DNA of 20,000 nt, taken from assembly GCA_963575745.1 (NCBI GenBank), contig CAUYUJ010005039.1, positions 32,501-52,500 of the forward strand, read 5' to 3'. The notes beneath the pieces are model-generated. The model saw only the letters and a list, made by a program, of their open reading frames with translations. It was not told the origin of the DNA and did no database searches. The DNA is from Prorocentrum cordatum. Taxonomy: Eukaryota > Sar > Dinophyceae > Prorocentrales > Prorocentraceae. Shown here in pieces: positions 1-9,237 of the stretch; the stretch's first letter is position 1; the number at the start of each line of letters is the position of its first letter. A program made the translations under genes and the position numbers.

Positions 1-415
1 GGGGTTCCGATCCGGTTGTTTTGTTGTAATCCGTTTTCCCTTGCAAAAAACATTATAAAATGACATTTCTTGTTCTAATATAATCAAATTTCAAGAATTC
101 CTTGCAAAAAATAAGGTAAAGTGGACATTCGCGCGCGCAAGACGAAATCCTTCCAAAAGCTTAGTGTGCGGAGCGATTTTAACATAAAAACATCAAAAAA
201 AACCAATGGTTTTTCAACAAAAAAATGTCAAAATCTCATCCCGCGCGCTCTTGCGGATTCGTAGGAAGACCAACACTTTTTAAACATTTCTGTCAAACGG
301 GCTTTTGCGAGCAACTTTTTCGAACTTCTGCGACAACGGTTGCGCACCTGCCAGGGCCATCATCCCTGGCACTGATGCCTTTGCGTCTTCCCACTTCGGC
401 ACAGGAGTTTGATTA

Positions 416-800
416 AAAAATGTGACGAACTCCTCTCTCTCTGTCTCTCTCTCTTTGTCTCTCTCTCTCCCGCTCTCTTCCTCTGTCTCGCCTTTTCTCT
501 CTCAGTGTCTGTACCATGTCTAGCACTGGTAACAAAGGTATTTGTGTATCCCCACATCCGCCCAGGAATTCCACAAATGTGACCAACTATCTTGCGAGTA
601 CGTATCATCTCATGTGTGTCGTGCACACTATCAAATGTAACAGAGTTGTGTATTCCCATCATCCCAGGAACTTTACCCAAAAATGTGACCAACTCCGCTC
701 TCTCTGTCTCTCTCTCTGTCTGCTCTCTGTCTCTCTCTCTCTGTCTCTCTGTATTATGTATTGTATGGCACAATTGCACCATGCTGGGCACATGCGCGCC
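416..800. repeat. Internal tandem sub-repeats with CT microsatellites
   Basis: Three degenerate sub-copies share AAAATGTGAC(C/G)AACT (about 418, 571 and 679). Two of them run into (CT)n/(CTGT)n tracts at 431-510 and 692-752. The last two are preceded by a shared TGTGTATNCCCA...CCCAGGAA block. The segment is absent from the second long repeat, so it was either gained by copy 1 or lost from copy 2. The purine-rich complement explains the arginine/glutamate-rich frames on the minus strand. Confidence 0.7.
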
Positions 801-1035
801 CCGAATAAGTGACCAAGTTCTGTGGGTGTGTACCCCACGCCAGTGTAGTAGCCACGGTCGTCCGCACGCACGAAGTGAAGTGTCCCAACGTCATAGGGCG
901 GGAAGCTGGGTTTGGGTGGTCGCGAAGAGTCGTTTGGATATTTGGTAGAGCTTGTAATGCCCCCCCACGCAGTGGGGGTATTGCCTGGTGTCGTATGAAA
1001 ACCCTGGCACTGGGGAGAACACCACGCGTTCGGGT

Positions 1036-1041
1036 AAAATG

Positions 1042-1072
<31 letters not shown>

Positions 1073-1080
1073 CTGTGTTC

Positions 1081-1111
<31 letters not shown>

Positions 1112-1113
1112 AA
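1036..1113. repeat. (TTG)n microsatellite, first
   Basis: AAAATGATTGTTG begins a near-perfect TTG run at 1043-1072, followed by interrupted TGC/TTG triplets to 1110. It sits at the same place within the long repeat as the run at 1885-1917. Confidence 0.9.
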
Positions 1114-1236
1114 CATTATTTATTCTAAAGAATAATTATTGTTGGGCCCCCTGGTGCACGCCCCCCCTGCGCCGCCTAGGCCGCAGCTACATTTTCATCA
1201 TTTCGTGAGGAAGCCTCAGGTAAAACGATGTGATCA

Positions 1237-1883
1237 AGATCGAGTTGTTTGTTCCCCCCGTTTTCCCTTGCAAAAAAACACTATAAAATGAATTTTTGTC
1301 AAATGTAACCAAACTTCAAGAATCCCTTGCAAAAAAAGGTAATGTGGACATTCGCGCGCGCAAGACGAAATCCGTCCAAAACCTTAGGTTTCGTAGCGAT
1401 TTTAACATAAAAACATCAAAGCATTTTTTTTTGTTTAAAAAAAAATGTCAAAAATTCATCCCGCGCGCTCTTGCGGATCCGTAGGAAACCCAACACTTTT
1501 TAAACATTTCTGTCAAAAGGCTTTTGCGAGCAACTTTTTCGAACTTCTGGAACAACGGTTGCGCACCTGCCAGGGCCATCAATTCCTTGTCCAAATAATA
1601 CCATGCGGACAGATCGTTTTTTCTTCGCGCGCGCACGCCGAAATCTCCAAAAACCATTGGGTCTGTGGGTGTGTACCCCACGCCGTGTAGTAGCCACGGT
1701 CGTCCGCACGCCACGAAGTGAAGTGTCCCAACGTCATAGGCGGGAAGCTGGGTTTTGGGTGGTACGCGAAGAGTCGTTTGGATATTTGTAGAGCTTTAAT
1801 GCCCCCCCACGAAGTGGGGGTATTGCCTGGTGTCGTATGAAAACCCTGGCACTGGGGAGAACACCACGCGTTCGGGTAAAATG

Positions 1884-1916
<33 letters not shown>

Positions 1917-1965
1917 GAACTCTCATTCTTGAAGAATAATTAGTGTTGATCCCCCCACACCGGTG
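1237..1965. repeat. Long direct repeat, copy 2
   Basis: Second copy of the repeat at 1-1187, same strand, about 1,230 bp downstream. It lacks the CT-rich insert; where that lies in copy 1 it has a short segment (about 1590-1665) with a second GCGCGCGCA..CGAAATC word resembling the repeat's own left part. It keeps the CCCCCCCACGAAGTGGGGG hairpin (1803-1821), the TTG run and the AAGAATAATTA tail. Confidence 0.8.
1878..1917. repeat. (TTG)n microsatellite, second
   Basis: AAAATGATTGTTG followed by eleven uninterrupted TTG triplets, ending in AAC. It is the counterpart of the run at 1036-1113. Confidence 0.9.
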
Positions 1966-2077
1966 CGCATTGATTTTTTTCAATTGAAGTGCCCCCCGGG
2001 GCTCGCACTTGGTTTTTTGTCAAGGAAAGTCTTCCTGCTCAAACTGGCCCCTTGGCCCCCGGGTTACAACAACAACG

Positions 2078-2385
2078 GCTCCCGCCTGAGACTTCCACGC
2101 AATTTAGCCAGGACCCCCGCTCCCGCCCGAGACTTCCTCGCATTTTATTCAAGAATCGCGCTCTCGCTTGGGATTTCCTTCGGATTTATTTTGGAATCGT
2201 TCCTCCTGAGCTCTGGAGTCGCGCTCTCGCTGGAGACGTGCTTGCAATTTACTGAAGAATGGCGCCCTTGCGTTGGAATTTCTTGCAATTTACTCCAGCG
2301 CCGCGCTCCCGACACCCAGGCACCCAGGAATCGCGCTCACGCTTAGGACTCCTTCACAGATTACCTAGGAATCGGGATCTCGCTG
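2078..2385. repeat. Degenerate ~41-bp minisatellite, about 7 copies
   Basis: Each unit runs roughly from CGCGCTC(T/C)CGC through a GGGANTTCCTNGCAATTTA core to an A-GAAT end. Copies are recognisable near 2080, 2120, 2157, 2219, 2260, 2300 and 2333. They differ at many positions, so the array is old. The unit is distinct from the neighbouring 21-bp array. The interval 1966-2077 just upstream is unassigned. Confidence 0.7.
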
Positions 2386-3110
2386 CCCTTCGTGGCCCCG
2401 TTGCAGCCCTTCGTGGCCCCCTCGCTTTGTTTCGTGGCCCCGTTGCAGCCCCTCGTGGCCCCCTCGCTTTGTTTCGTGGCCCCGTTGCAGCCCCTCGTGG
2501 CCCCGTTGCAGCCCTTCGTGGCCCCCTCGCTTTGTTTCGTGGCCCCGTTGCAGCCCTTCGTGGCCCCCTCGCTTTGTTTCGTGGCCCCGTTGCAGCCCTT
2601 CGTGGCCCCCTCGCTGTCCCTCGTGGCCCCGTTGCAGCCCTTCGTGGCCCCCTCGCTTTGTTTCGTGGCCCCATGTATGCATGCCCTTCGTGGCCCCCGC
2701 TCGTTCGCGCCCGCGGTGGCCCCATATGCATGCCCTTCGTGGCCCCGCTGTCGCCCTTCGTAGCCCCCTCGCTGCCCTTCGTGTCCCCGTTGCTGCCCTC
2801 AGTTTCCCCGTCCTTAACCTCCGCGGCCCAACATACGTATGCCCTTCGTGGCCCACGCTCGTTCGCGCCCCTTGTGGCCTCATGTGCATGCCCTTCGTGA
2901 CCCCGCTGTCGCCGTTTGTGGCCCCCTCATTGTCCTACGTGGCCCAGGTGCTACCCTCAGTGGCCCCATCGTTGCCTTCTGTGGCCCCGCATTATCTGCC
3001 CTTCGTGGCCCACGCTCGTTCGCGCTTTTCGTGGCCCCATACGCATTCCCTTCGTGTCCCCGCTGTTGCCCTTCGTGGCCTACTTCGTGTCCTTCGTGGC
3101 TCTGCTGTCG
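2386..3110. repeat. 21-bp minisatellite with a 42-bp higher order
   Basis: Two related 21-bp units alternate. One reads CTTCGTGGCCCCGTTGCAG plus CC; the other keeps the CTTCGTGGCCCC half but ends in CTCGCTTTG. Homogeneity is highest at 2386-2680. Beyond that the array degrades and shows a longer period with recurring (C)ATATGCATGCCCTTCGTGG and GCTCGTTCGCGC words. As 21 is a multiple of 3, all frames tend to stay open on both strands. The predicted peptides (RGPVAAL.. or GHEGLQRG..) follow from the period and are not evidence of a gene. Confidence 0.9.
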
Positions 3111-3119
3111 TTCTCTCTC

Positions 3120-3215
3120 GCTCTTGCTTTCGCTCGTCGTCGTCGTCTTCGCCGTCGCCGTCTTTGCCGTCGTCGTCATCGACGTCGTCGTCGTCGTCGT
3201 CGTCGTGGTCGGTCC
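3120..3215. repeat. CGT/CGC trinucleotide tract
   Basis: Imperfect CGT triplets with CTT and GCC interruptions. A plain simple-sequence tract between the 21-bp minisatellite and the GC-rich doublet. Confidence 0.85.
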
Positions 3216-3242
3216 CCTGTCCGTCCCTCTTGGGGTCGGGTC

Positions 3243-3312
3243 GACGGTCCGCGGCCGCCCCGCCGATCAGCGCTGCCGCTGGCCAGGCCGACGGTCCGCG
3301 GCCGCCCCGCCG
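3243..3312. repeat. Direct duplication, 47-bp spacing
   Basis: A 23-bp word starting GACGGTCCGCGGCCGCC and ending CCGCCG occurs exactly at 3243-3265 and 3290-3312. The 24 bp between copies is not repeated a second time. The segment 3313-3448 after it is single-copy here. Confidence 0.85.
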
Positions 3313-3448
3313 CTTGCCGGGGCCCGGCCTGCAGGGAAGAAAGGTATACCCCCCAAAAGGGGTTCGATCGAAGACGAAGAGGGCGGGTATCGAGGGTTGG
3401 GGAAATACGCGTTATTGGGCACTCGAGCAGATAAGGGCGAACAGTCTC

Positions 3449-3467
3449 AAAATGATTGTTGTTGTTG

Positions 3468-3527
<60 letters not shown>

Positions 3528-3832
3528 GTTTGTTGTTTGTTGTTTGTTGTTTGTTGTTTGTTGTTTGTTGTTTGTTGTTTGTTGTTGTTGTTTGTTGTTT
3601 GTTGGTGGGTGGGGGTGGTGGGTGGTGGTGGTGTGTTGTTGTTGTAGTTTGTTGCTGTTGCAGTTGTTGTTTGTTTGTTGTTTGTTGGTGTTGTTGTTTG
3701 TGCTGTTGTTTTTTGTTGTTGATGTTTTGTAGTTGTTGTTGTTGTTGATGCTGATGTTGTTTGGTTGTTGTTGTTGTTGTTGTTTGTTGTTGTGTGTTTG
3801 TTGCTTGTTTTGTTGTTTTGTGCTGTTGTTGT

Positions 3833-3863
<31 letters not shown>

Positions 3864-3902
3864 GTTGTTGTGTTTGTTGTTTGTTTTTGTTTGTTGTCGT
3901 CG
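3449..3902. repeat. (TTG)n and (TTTGTTG)n simple-sequence block
   Basis: Begins AAAATGATTGTTG like the two TTG runs in the long repeats, then TTG triplets to about 3528. A heptamer run TTTGTTG follows at about 3530-3590, then mixed TTG/TTTG/GTGG sequence to 3902. The heptamer is not the TTTAGGG telomere repeat. Long poly-Gln/Asn/Thr frames on the minus strand come directly from the triplet repeat. Confidence 0.9.
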
Positions 3903-4216
3903 TCCACCCGCGACCCGCCCCGCGACCCACCCGCGACCCACCCGCAACCCGCCCCGCGACCCTCCCGCGACCCACCCCGCGACCCACCCCGCGACCCACC
4001 CGCGACCCACCCGCGACCCACCCGCGACCCACCCCGCGACCCACCCCGCGACCCACCCCGCGACCCACCCCGCGACCCACCCCGCGACCCACCCCGCGAC
4101 CCACCCTCGAACCCACCCGCGACCAACCCGCGACCCAACACCCGCGACCCACCCGTGACCCACCGCGACCCACCCGCGACCCACCCGCGACCCACTCCGC
4201 GACCCACCCAAAATTT
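3903..4216. repeat. GC-rich CGCGACCCACC minisatellite, block 1
   Basis: Tandem 10-11 bp units CGCGACCCACC(C), alternating between 10 and 11 bp, which shifts frame from unit to unit. The same unit resumes at 4455-4606. Open frames here are products of the repeat. Confidence 0.92.
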
Positions 4217-4454
4217 TCGGCGCCTGCGGCGGGTTTCTTGTGCTTTCGTTCCACGTCGTTCCAGGTGGAGAACCTGCGACCCACCCGCCACCCAAACCGC
4301 GTTCAGTGTACAAATCAGATCAGATTGTTCGGCGCCTGTGGCGGGCTGTTTTTGAATTCCTTCCAGGTGGAGGTGGGGAGCCCGCGACCCACCCGCGACC
4401 CAAACTACGTTCACTGAGCAAGCCAGAACTTCGGCGTCTGCGGCGGATTTCTTT
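4217..4454. repeat. Composite spacer with repeated GGCGCCTGCGGCGGG module
   Basis: Between the two minisatellite blocks a module with the core TTCGGCGCCTGCGGCGGG recurs near 4218, 4328 and 4429, and again near 4612 after block 2. Each copy is followed by a T-rich stretch and, in three of them, TTCCAGG. It forms a higher-order repeat with the CGCGACCCACC units, since AAAATTTTCGGCGCC follows both blocks. Confidence 0.8.
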
Positions 4455-4650
4455 TGCATCGGCGACCCACCCGCGACCCACTGGCGACCCACCCCGAGAC
4501 CCACCCGCGACCCACCCCGCGACCCACCCGCGACCCACCGCGACCCACCCGCGACCCACCGCGACCCACCCGCGACCCACCCGCGACCCACTCCGCGACC
4601 CACCCAAAATTTTCGGCGCCTGCGGCGGGCTTTTTGCGTTCGTTCCAGGC
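4455..4650. repeat. CGCGACCCACC minisatellite, block 2, with terminal module
   Basis: Second block of 10-11 bp units to 4606, closed by ACTCCGCGACCCACCC and AAAATTTTCGGCGCCTGCGG exactly as block 1 is closed at about 4195-4235. This suggests block plus module were duplicated together. Confidence 0.88.
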
Positions 4651-5082
4651 TTTTTTGGCATTCGTGAGGGCCACGAGGTCCGCCGGTTCGACGCCCGTGT
4701 CGCCCGCGCCCGCCCACTTACTCTCATCCGCAGTTGCGGGGTGCTGCGTATGTATTCAGCAGCATGGGGATCCCTGGGATTTGTGCCCACTACTCTGTGT
4801 GTCCACTGATCTGTATGTCCCTGGCCACCGTGGTTCGCCACGGCCGCCCACCGCGCTCTGGCCCTGCGCGCCTGGCTGCTGCTGCCCCCCCGGCTGCTCC
4901 TCGTCGAACTCTTCGTCGTCTGAGCGTCCCTCCTTCCTCCAGGCCGTCCCCCCCCTCCCCCTCCTTGCCCGCCGGCCAATTCGCCAGTTAGTGCCCCTAG
5001 CAGCTTCTTGCTGGAGCGGAGTTTGCCGCCTCGCCGCCGACGGAAAAGGTGTCCCTGGGCCCCCTCTGTGGGAAAGAAGCAC
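4651..5082. other. Single-copy interval, no gene supported
   Basis: GC-rich with no repeat of its own. Open frames exist on both strands; the minus strand over 4880-5050 encodes an acidic stretch (SDDEEFDEEQ) followed by Gln/Gly-rich sequence. I see no conserved domain or splice signal to support an exon. The word GGTGCTGCGTATGTATT occurs at about 4740-4756 and again on the minus strand at 12665-12681. Confidence 0.4.
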
Positions 5083-5201
5083 AAAAAAAAACACACTGTG
5101 GGAACAAAAAAACACACATGGTGGGAAAACACACACACACAGTTTTTTGTTGTGTTGTGTTGTTTATTGTTGTTGCTTTTTCCCACAGTGTGTGTTTTTT
5201 T
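5083..5201. repeat. A/T-rich inverted repeat (possible MITE-like hairpin)
   Basis: The left arm at 5083-5104 (A-rich, then ACACACTGTGGGAA) is complementary to the right arm at 5177-5201 (TTTTTCCCACAGTGTGTG, then T-rich). The spacer holds CA-rich and TTG/TGT-rich sequence that also partly pairs. A further GTGGGAA word precedes the left arm near 5069. No coding capacity. Confidence 0.7.
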
Positions 5202-5720
5202 GGTCCCCGAAGATCTGCGGCAGGTCGAGGTGCGAGGCGCTCGGGGGCTTCTCGCCACGTCCCGGGGGGCCCGCCTCGCGCCCCCGGGCCGTCGGAGGCC
5301 CCTCCTGGGAAGGAGGACCCCCCCCCACAGGGTGGGCGCCAGGAGGGGTCCCAGACCCAGTCGGGTAATGCCACGTCGGGCCTGTCCCTCGACAGGAGGA
5401 ATCAGCAAACATAGTTCTGAACATCGTTAGGGGACGATTTCTCGATCATTTTGGGAGCATCTTTTTTGTTGTGTTTGTGTGTGGCTGTTTTTGTAATATT
5501 TTTTTTGTTTTCTTTCTCCTTCCGTCCAAAATCCGCCTGTAAAGGGACATCCCGGACCTAAGGGTAATGACAAAATCATGACGGATGGTTTTTTCTACAT
5601 TTTTCGGCCTCTGGAGGCGCTTACCGGCCCTCGGGACCATCCAAAGAAAGACTCAGGATGAAAAGCCAGTCCAGGGAAATAGGTCGAGACCTATGAGGGT
5701 CGACGCTACGAAAAAATCAT
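5202..5720. other. Interval without recognised features
   Basis: Mixed GC-rich (5202-5400) and T-rich (5420-5520) sequence. I find no tandem repeat, RNA gene or convincing coding frame. Confidence 0.4.
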
Positions 5721-5924
5721 TGCGTCGGGGGTCTGGGGTCTGGGAACGGTCGCCGCCGTCTGGTGGTGGTGGTGGTGGTGGTGGTGGTGGTGGTCGTCGT
5801 TGTCGTCGTCATCGTCGCCGTCGTCGTCGCCGTCGCCGCTGCCGTCGTCGTTGGCCTGCGAGCAACATGTAAGGCTTCCGCTGGTGAGCGGAAGAGGTGA
5901 AAGAGGGGACGGAACTGCCACCAT
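5721..5924. repeat. TGG/CGT trinucleotide tract and flank
   Basis: (TGG)n at about 5760-5793, then imperfect CGT/CGC triplets to about 5853. A perfect 8-bp hairpin, CTTCCGCT-GGTG-AGCGGAAG, lies at 5875-5894. The long His or Arg runs predicted here are simple-sequence translations. Confidence 0.8.
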
Positions 5925-6097
5925 CTTGGCGGGCTCCCAGGAGGTCGCGCGGGGGTGGGGGGCCACAGGGATCCAGTTGAGACCTCGCTGCTCCCTGGGA
6001 TGCTGCGACGTGTGAAACTGTTGCCACATTCGTGGGCTCCTGGGAGGTCCCGTGGAGTGTGGGGACAAGTGGATCCAGTTGGGACCTCGCGGCTCCC
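5925..6097. repeat. Repeat family B, left block
   Basis: About 1.5 copies of a ~102-bp unit with the landmarks GGATCCAGTTGGGACCTCGC, GGCTCCC, CATTCGTGGGCTCCTGGGAG. The same unit in the same orientation forms the larger array at 10660-11235. The block ends at GCGGCTCCC, where family C begins. Confidence 0.85.
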
Positions 6098-6770
6098 AAA
6101 TTTCATGTGGAAAATGCCAATTTTGGGGGCTCGGGTATACACCCCATCCCCGAAAGAGCGCCGGGAGGGGGGTTCCAGATGGATTTTCACCCTGGAACGG
6201 TTCCGGGGTGAAAATGCATCTGGGACCTCCCGACGCTGAGCGGGAGGACCCAGCCACGAAAAACAAGCTCCCCAATAAAACAAGTCATATGGAAAATTGC
6301 CATTTTGGGAGCTCGGGTACACTTTCTCCCCCCCCATCCCCGAGAGAGCCGTTTTGCGGTGGGGTGGGGTCCAGATGGATTTTCACCCTGGAACGGTTCC
6401 GGAGTGAAAATCCATTTGGGACCTCCCGACGCAGAGCGGGATGACCCAGCCGCGAAAAACAAGCTCCTGAATAAGAGATTTCATTTGGGAAATTCTGAAT
6501 TTAGGAGCTCGGGTACACTTGCTTCCCCCATCCCCGAGAGAGCTGTTTTGCGGTGGGGGGGGGTCCAGATGGATTTTCAGCTTGGAACGGTTCCGGCGTG
6601 AAAATCCATCTGGGACCTCCCGACGCTGAGCGGGAGGGCCCAGCCGCGCAAAACAAGCTTCCAAATAAGGAGTTTCATTTGAAAAATTGCCATTTGGCGG
6701 GCTCGGGTACACCCCCATCCCCGCCCGACAGCGCTGTTTTGCGCTGGGAGAGGGTTCCAGATGTATTTTT
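6098..6770. repeat. Satellite family C, left block (~195-bp unit)
   Basis: Three and a half units of 194-196 bp, timed by GGAACGGTTCC at 6194, 6390 and 6584. Each unit holds a near-perfect ~52-bp palindrome: arms CCAGATGGATTTTCACCC and GGGTGAAAATCCATCTGG around GGAACGGTTCC. It also has a CTCCCG..CGGGAG hairpin, an AAAACAAGCTCC..AATAA segment and CCCATCCCCGAGAGAG. The palindrome makes translations of the two strands resemble each other, which argues against real coding. The last unit breaks off inside its palindrome at about 6770. Confidence 0.92.
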
Positions 6771-6892
6771 ACCTAACAGCGAAGACTGATAGGTTTCTAA
6801 TAGGGTCAAAAGAGAGCATCATGACTCCCCAGGGGGGTCTGGGAGGCATTGGGCAAGGGATCCGCGGAAGTCGTTTTAAGCAAACAGTTACA

Positions 6893-7238
6893 CATTTCGT
6901 GGTCTTCGAGGTCCCAGAACTCCATTCCCCGGCCACATTCTGAATGCCCGGAGCCAATTGTAGGCCACTTCGTGGTCTTCGAGTTCCCAGATCTCCATTC
7001 CCGGGCCACATTTTGAATGCCTGGAGCCAACTGTAGGCCACTTCGTGGTCTTCGAGTTCCCAAAACTTTTTTCCCGGGCCACATTTTGAATGCCCGGAGC
7101 CAACTGTAGGCCACCTCGTGGTCTTCGAGTTCCCAGAACTCCATTCCTGGGCATGATTTTGAATGCCCGGAGCCAACTGTAGGCCACTTCGTGTTCTTCG
7201 AGTTCCCAGAACTCCATTCCCGGGCCACATTTTGAATG
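6893..7238. repeat. Repeat family D, 73-bp unit, about 5 copies
   Basis: The word GGTCTTCGAG or its variants occurs at 6901, 6974, 7047, 7120 and 7193, an exact 73-bp spacing. Unit landmarks are CCACTTCGTGGTCTTCGAG, TCCCAGAACTCCATTCC, GGGCCACATTTTGAATGC and GGAGCCAACTGTAGG. The array passes directly into the GAGGCT satellite at TTTTGAATGCTGAGGC. Confidence 0.95.
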
Positions 7239-9095
7239 CTGAGGCAGGCTGATGCTGAGGCTGAGGCAGGCTGAGGCTGAGGCAGGCTGAGGCTGAGGCC
7301 GAGGCTGAAGGCAGACTGAGGCTGAAGGCTGAGGCTGAGGCTGAGGCAGGCTGAGGCTGAGGCTGAGGCAGGCTGAGGCTGAGGCTGAGGCAGGCTGAGG
7401 CTGAGGCTGAGGCAGGCTGAGGCTGAGGCTGAGGCTGCAGGCTGAGGCTGAGGCAGGCTGAGGCTGAGGCCGAGGCTGAAGGCAGCTGAGGCTGAGGCTG
7501 AAGCAGGCTGAGGCTGAGGCTGAGGCTGCAGGCTGAGCGGAGGCTGAGGCTGAGGCTGAGGCTGATGCTGAGGCAGGCTGAGGCTGAGGCTGAGGCTGAG
7601 GCTGAGGCAGGCTGAAGTAGCTGAGGCAGGCTGAGGCTGAGGCCGAGGCTGAAGGCAGACTGATGCTGAGGCTGAAGCAGGCTGAGGCTGAGGCTGAGGC
7701 AGGCTGAGGCTGAGGCTGAGGCAGGCTGAGGCTGAGGCAGGCGGAGGCTGAGGCCGAGGCTGATGCAGGCTGAGGCTGAGGCAGTCTGAGGCTGAGGCCG
7801 AGGCTGAAGGCAGACTGAGGCTGAGGCTGAAGCAGGCTGAGGCTGAGGCTGAGGCAGGCTGAGGCTGAGGCTGAGGCAGGCTGCTGCTGAGGCAGGCTGA
7901 GGCTGAGGCTGAGGCTCATGCAGGCTGAGGCTGAGGCAGGCTGAGGCTGAGGCCGAGGCTGAAGGCAGACTGAGGCTGAGGCTGAAGCAGGCTGAGGCTT
8001 AGGCTGAGGCAGGCTGAGGCTGAGGCTGAGGCAGGCTTATGCTGAGGCAGGCTGAGGCCGAGGCCGAGGCTGATGCAGGCTGAGGCTGACGCAGACTGAG
8101 GCTGAGGCCGAGGCTGAAGGCAGATTGAGGCTGAGGCTGAAGCAGGCTGAGGCTAAGGCATAGGCAGGCTGAGGCTGAGGCTGAGGCAGGCTGATGCTGA
8201 GGCAGCCTGAGGCTGAGGCTGAGGCTGATGCAGGCTGAGGCTGAGGCAGCCTGAGGCTGAGGCCGAGGCTAAAGGCAGAATGAGGCTGAGGCTGAAGCAG
8301 GCTGAGGCTGAGGCTGAGGCAGGCTGAGGCAGGCTGAGGCTGAGGCTGAGGCTGAGGCTGAGGCTGAGGCAGGCTGATGCTGAGGCAGGCTGAGGCTGAG
8401 GCTGATGCAGGCTGATGCTGAGGCAGCCTGAGGCTGAGGCCGAGGCTGAAGGCAGACTGAGGCTGAGGCTGAAGCAGGCTGAGGCTGAGGCTGAGGCAGG
8501 CTGATGCTGAGGCTGAGGGCTGAGGCTGAGGCTGAGGCTGAGGCTGATGCAGGGTGAGGCTGAGGCAGGCTGAGGCTGAGGCGAGATAAGGCAGATGAGC
8601 TGAGGCTGAAGCAGCTGAGGCTGAGGCTGAGGCAGGCTGAGGCTGAGGCAGGCTGAGGCTGAGGCTGAGGCATGCTGAGGCTGAGGCTGAGGCAGACTGA
8701 GGCTGAGGCTGAAGCAGACTGAGGCTGAGGCTGAGGCAGGCTGAGGCTGAGGCTGAGGCAGGCTGATGCTGAGGCAGGCTGAGGCTGAGGCTGAGGCTGA
8801 TGCAGGCTGAGGCTGAGGCAGGCTGAGGCTGAGGCCGAGGCTGAAGGCAGGCTGAGGCTGAGGCTGAAGCAGGCTGAGGCTGAGGCTGAGGCTGAGGCTG
8901 AGGCTGAGGCAGGCTGAGGGCTGAGGCTGAGGAGGCTGAGGCTGATGCAGGGTGAGGCTGAGGCAGGCTGAGGCTGAGGCCGAGACTGAGGCAGACTGCT
9001 GAGGCTGAAGCAGGCTGAGGTGAGGCTGAGGCAGGCTGCGAGGCTTGCTGAGGCAGGCTGAGGCGAGGCAGGCTGAGGCTGTGACTGCGACTGCC
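7238..9095. repeat. Repeat family E, GAGGCT hexanucleotide satellite with 155-bp higher order
   Basis: About 1.85 kb built from GAGGCT with GAGGCA, GATGCT, GAAGCA and GAGGCC variants. A variant string containing GGCCGAGGCTGAAGGCAGA recurs at 7307, 7478, 7651, 7806, 7961, 8116, 8271, 8448 and 8843; the five from 7651 to 8271 are spaced exactly 155 bp. On the minus strand, the hexamer reads as Gln-Pro, Ser-Ala or Leu-Ser in the three frames, which gives frames over 300 codons with no coding meaning. The array ends in degenerate CGACTGC triplets at about 9080-9140. Confidence 0.95.
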
Positions 9096-9237
9096 GTTGC
9101 CACTGCGACTGCATCGCGAATGCGACTACGACTGCGAGAACAGCAGAATTCTACAACTGGATTCTCATCTGAATCTTAAGGGGAATGCTTCCAGATATGC
9201 TCCTACACATCGCTGTTAGGTTGCTTTGCCCGGATAA

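Larger units (their letters stand above)
1..1187. repeat. Long direct repeat, copy 1 (about 1.2 kb)
   Basis: This stretch matches 1237-1965 in the same orientation. Shared landmarks, in order, are CGTTTTCCCTTGCAAAAAA, GGACATTCGCGCGCGCAAGA, CATCCCGCGCGCTCTTGCGG, a GTGTACCCCACGCC block, a small CCCCCC..GTGGGGG hairpin (960-978) and CACCACGCGTTCGGGTAAAA just before a (TTG)n run. After the TTG run both copies share AAGAATAATTA. Copy 1 carries an extra segment at about 416-800 that copy 2 lacks, and its left end may be cut by the window edge. Short open frames begin at an equivalent ATG in both copies (225 and 1445) but lose a common frame after about 30 codons, so I read this as non-coding. It could be a decayed mobile element or a segmental duplication; no transposase or reverse transcriptase is visible. 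Confidence 0.8.
6771..9221. other. Candidate inserted block splitting satellite C
   Basis: Family C stops in mid-palindrome at 6770 and resumes in mid-palindrome near 9238. The intervening block starts with ACCTAACAGCGA (6771-6782) and ends with its exact complement TCGCTGTTAGGT (9210-9221). The inside holds repeats D and E with short unique margins (6783-6892 and 9096-9209) and no transposase. A clean target duplication is not seen: the flanks GTATTTTTACC and GGATAATCACC agree at 7 of 11 positions. It may be a non-autonomous TIR element or a rearrangement breakpoint. Confidence 0.45.

Noticed and set aside
1-20. GGTTCCGATCC as a tRNA T-arm
   Set aside because: No acceptor, D-arm or anticodon arm can be built, and the word belongs to the long repeat, whose second copy lacks it.
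225-1570. Possible shared small protein starting MSK.HPARSCG in both long repeats
   Set aside because: The frame is not kept: after about 30 codons an indel moves the copies into different frames, so there is no sign of protein-level conservation.
2259-3748. Long plus- and minus-strand frames with RGPVAAL-like and GHEGLQRG-like repeats
   Set aside because: The 21-bp minisatellite keeps frames open on both strands; the frame then runs into CGT and TTG microsatellites with no domain.
3176-4717. 513-codon minus-strand frame with Gly/Ser/Arg repeats and poly-Asn/Gln
   Set aside because: Made entirely of the CGCGACCCACC minisatellite and the TTG tract; no non-repetitive conserved segment.
6893-7238. 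Evenly spaced repeats resembling a CRISPR array
   Set aside because: The whole 73-bp unit repeats with no variable spacers, and the genome is eukaryotic.
7238-9103. Two minus-strand open frames of over 300 codons, rich in Gln-Pro, Ser-Ala and Leu-Ser
   Set aside because: They are translations of the GAGGCT hexamer; a period divisible by three without stop codons keeps all minus frames open, and indels switch between the three dipeptides.
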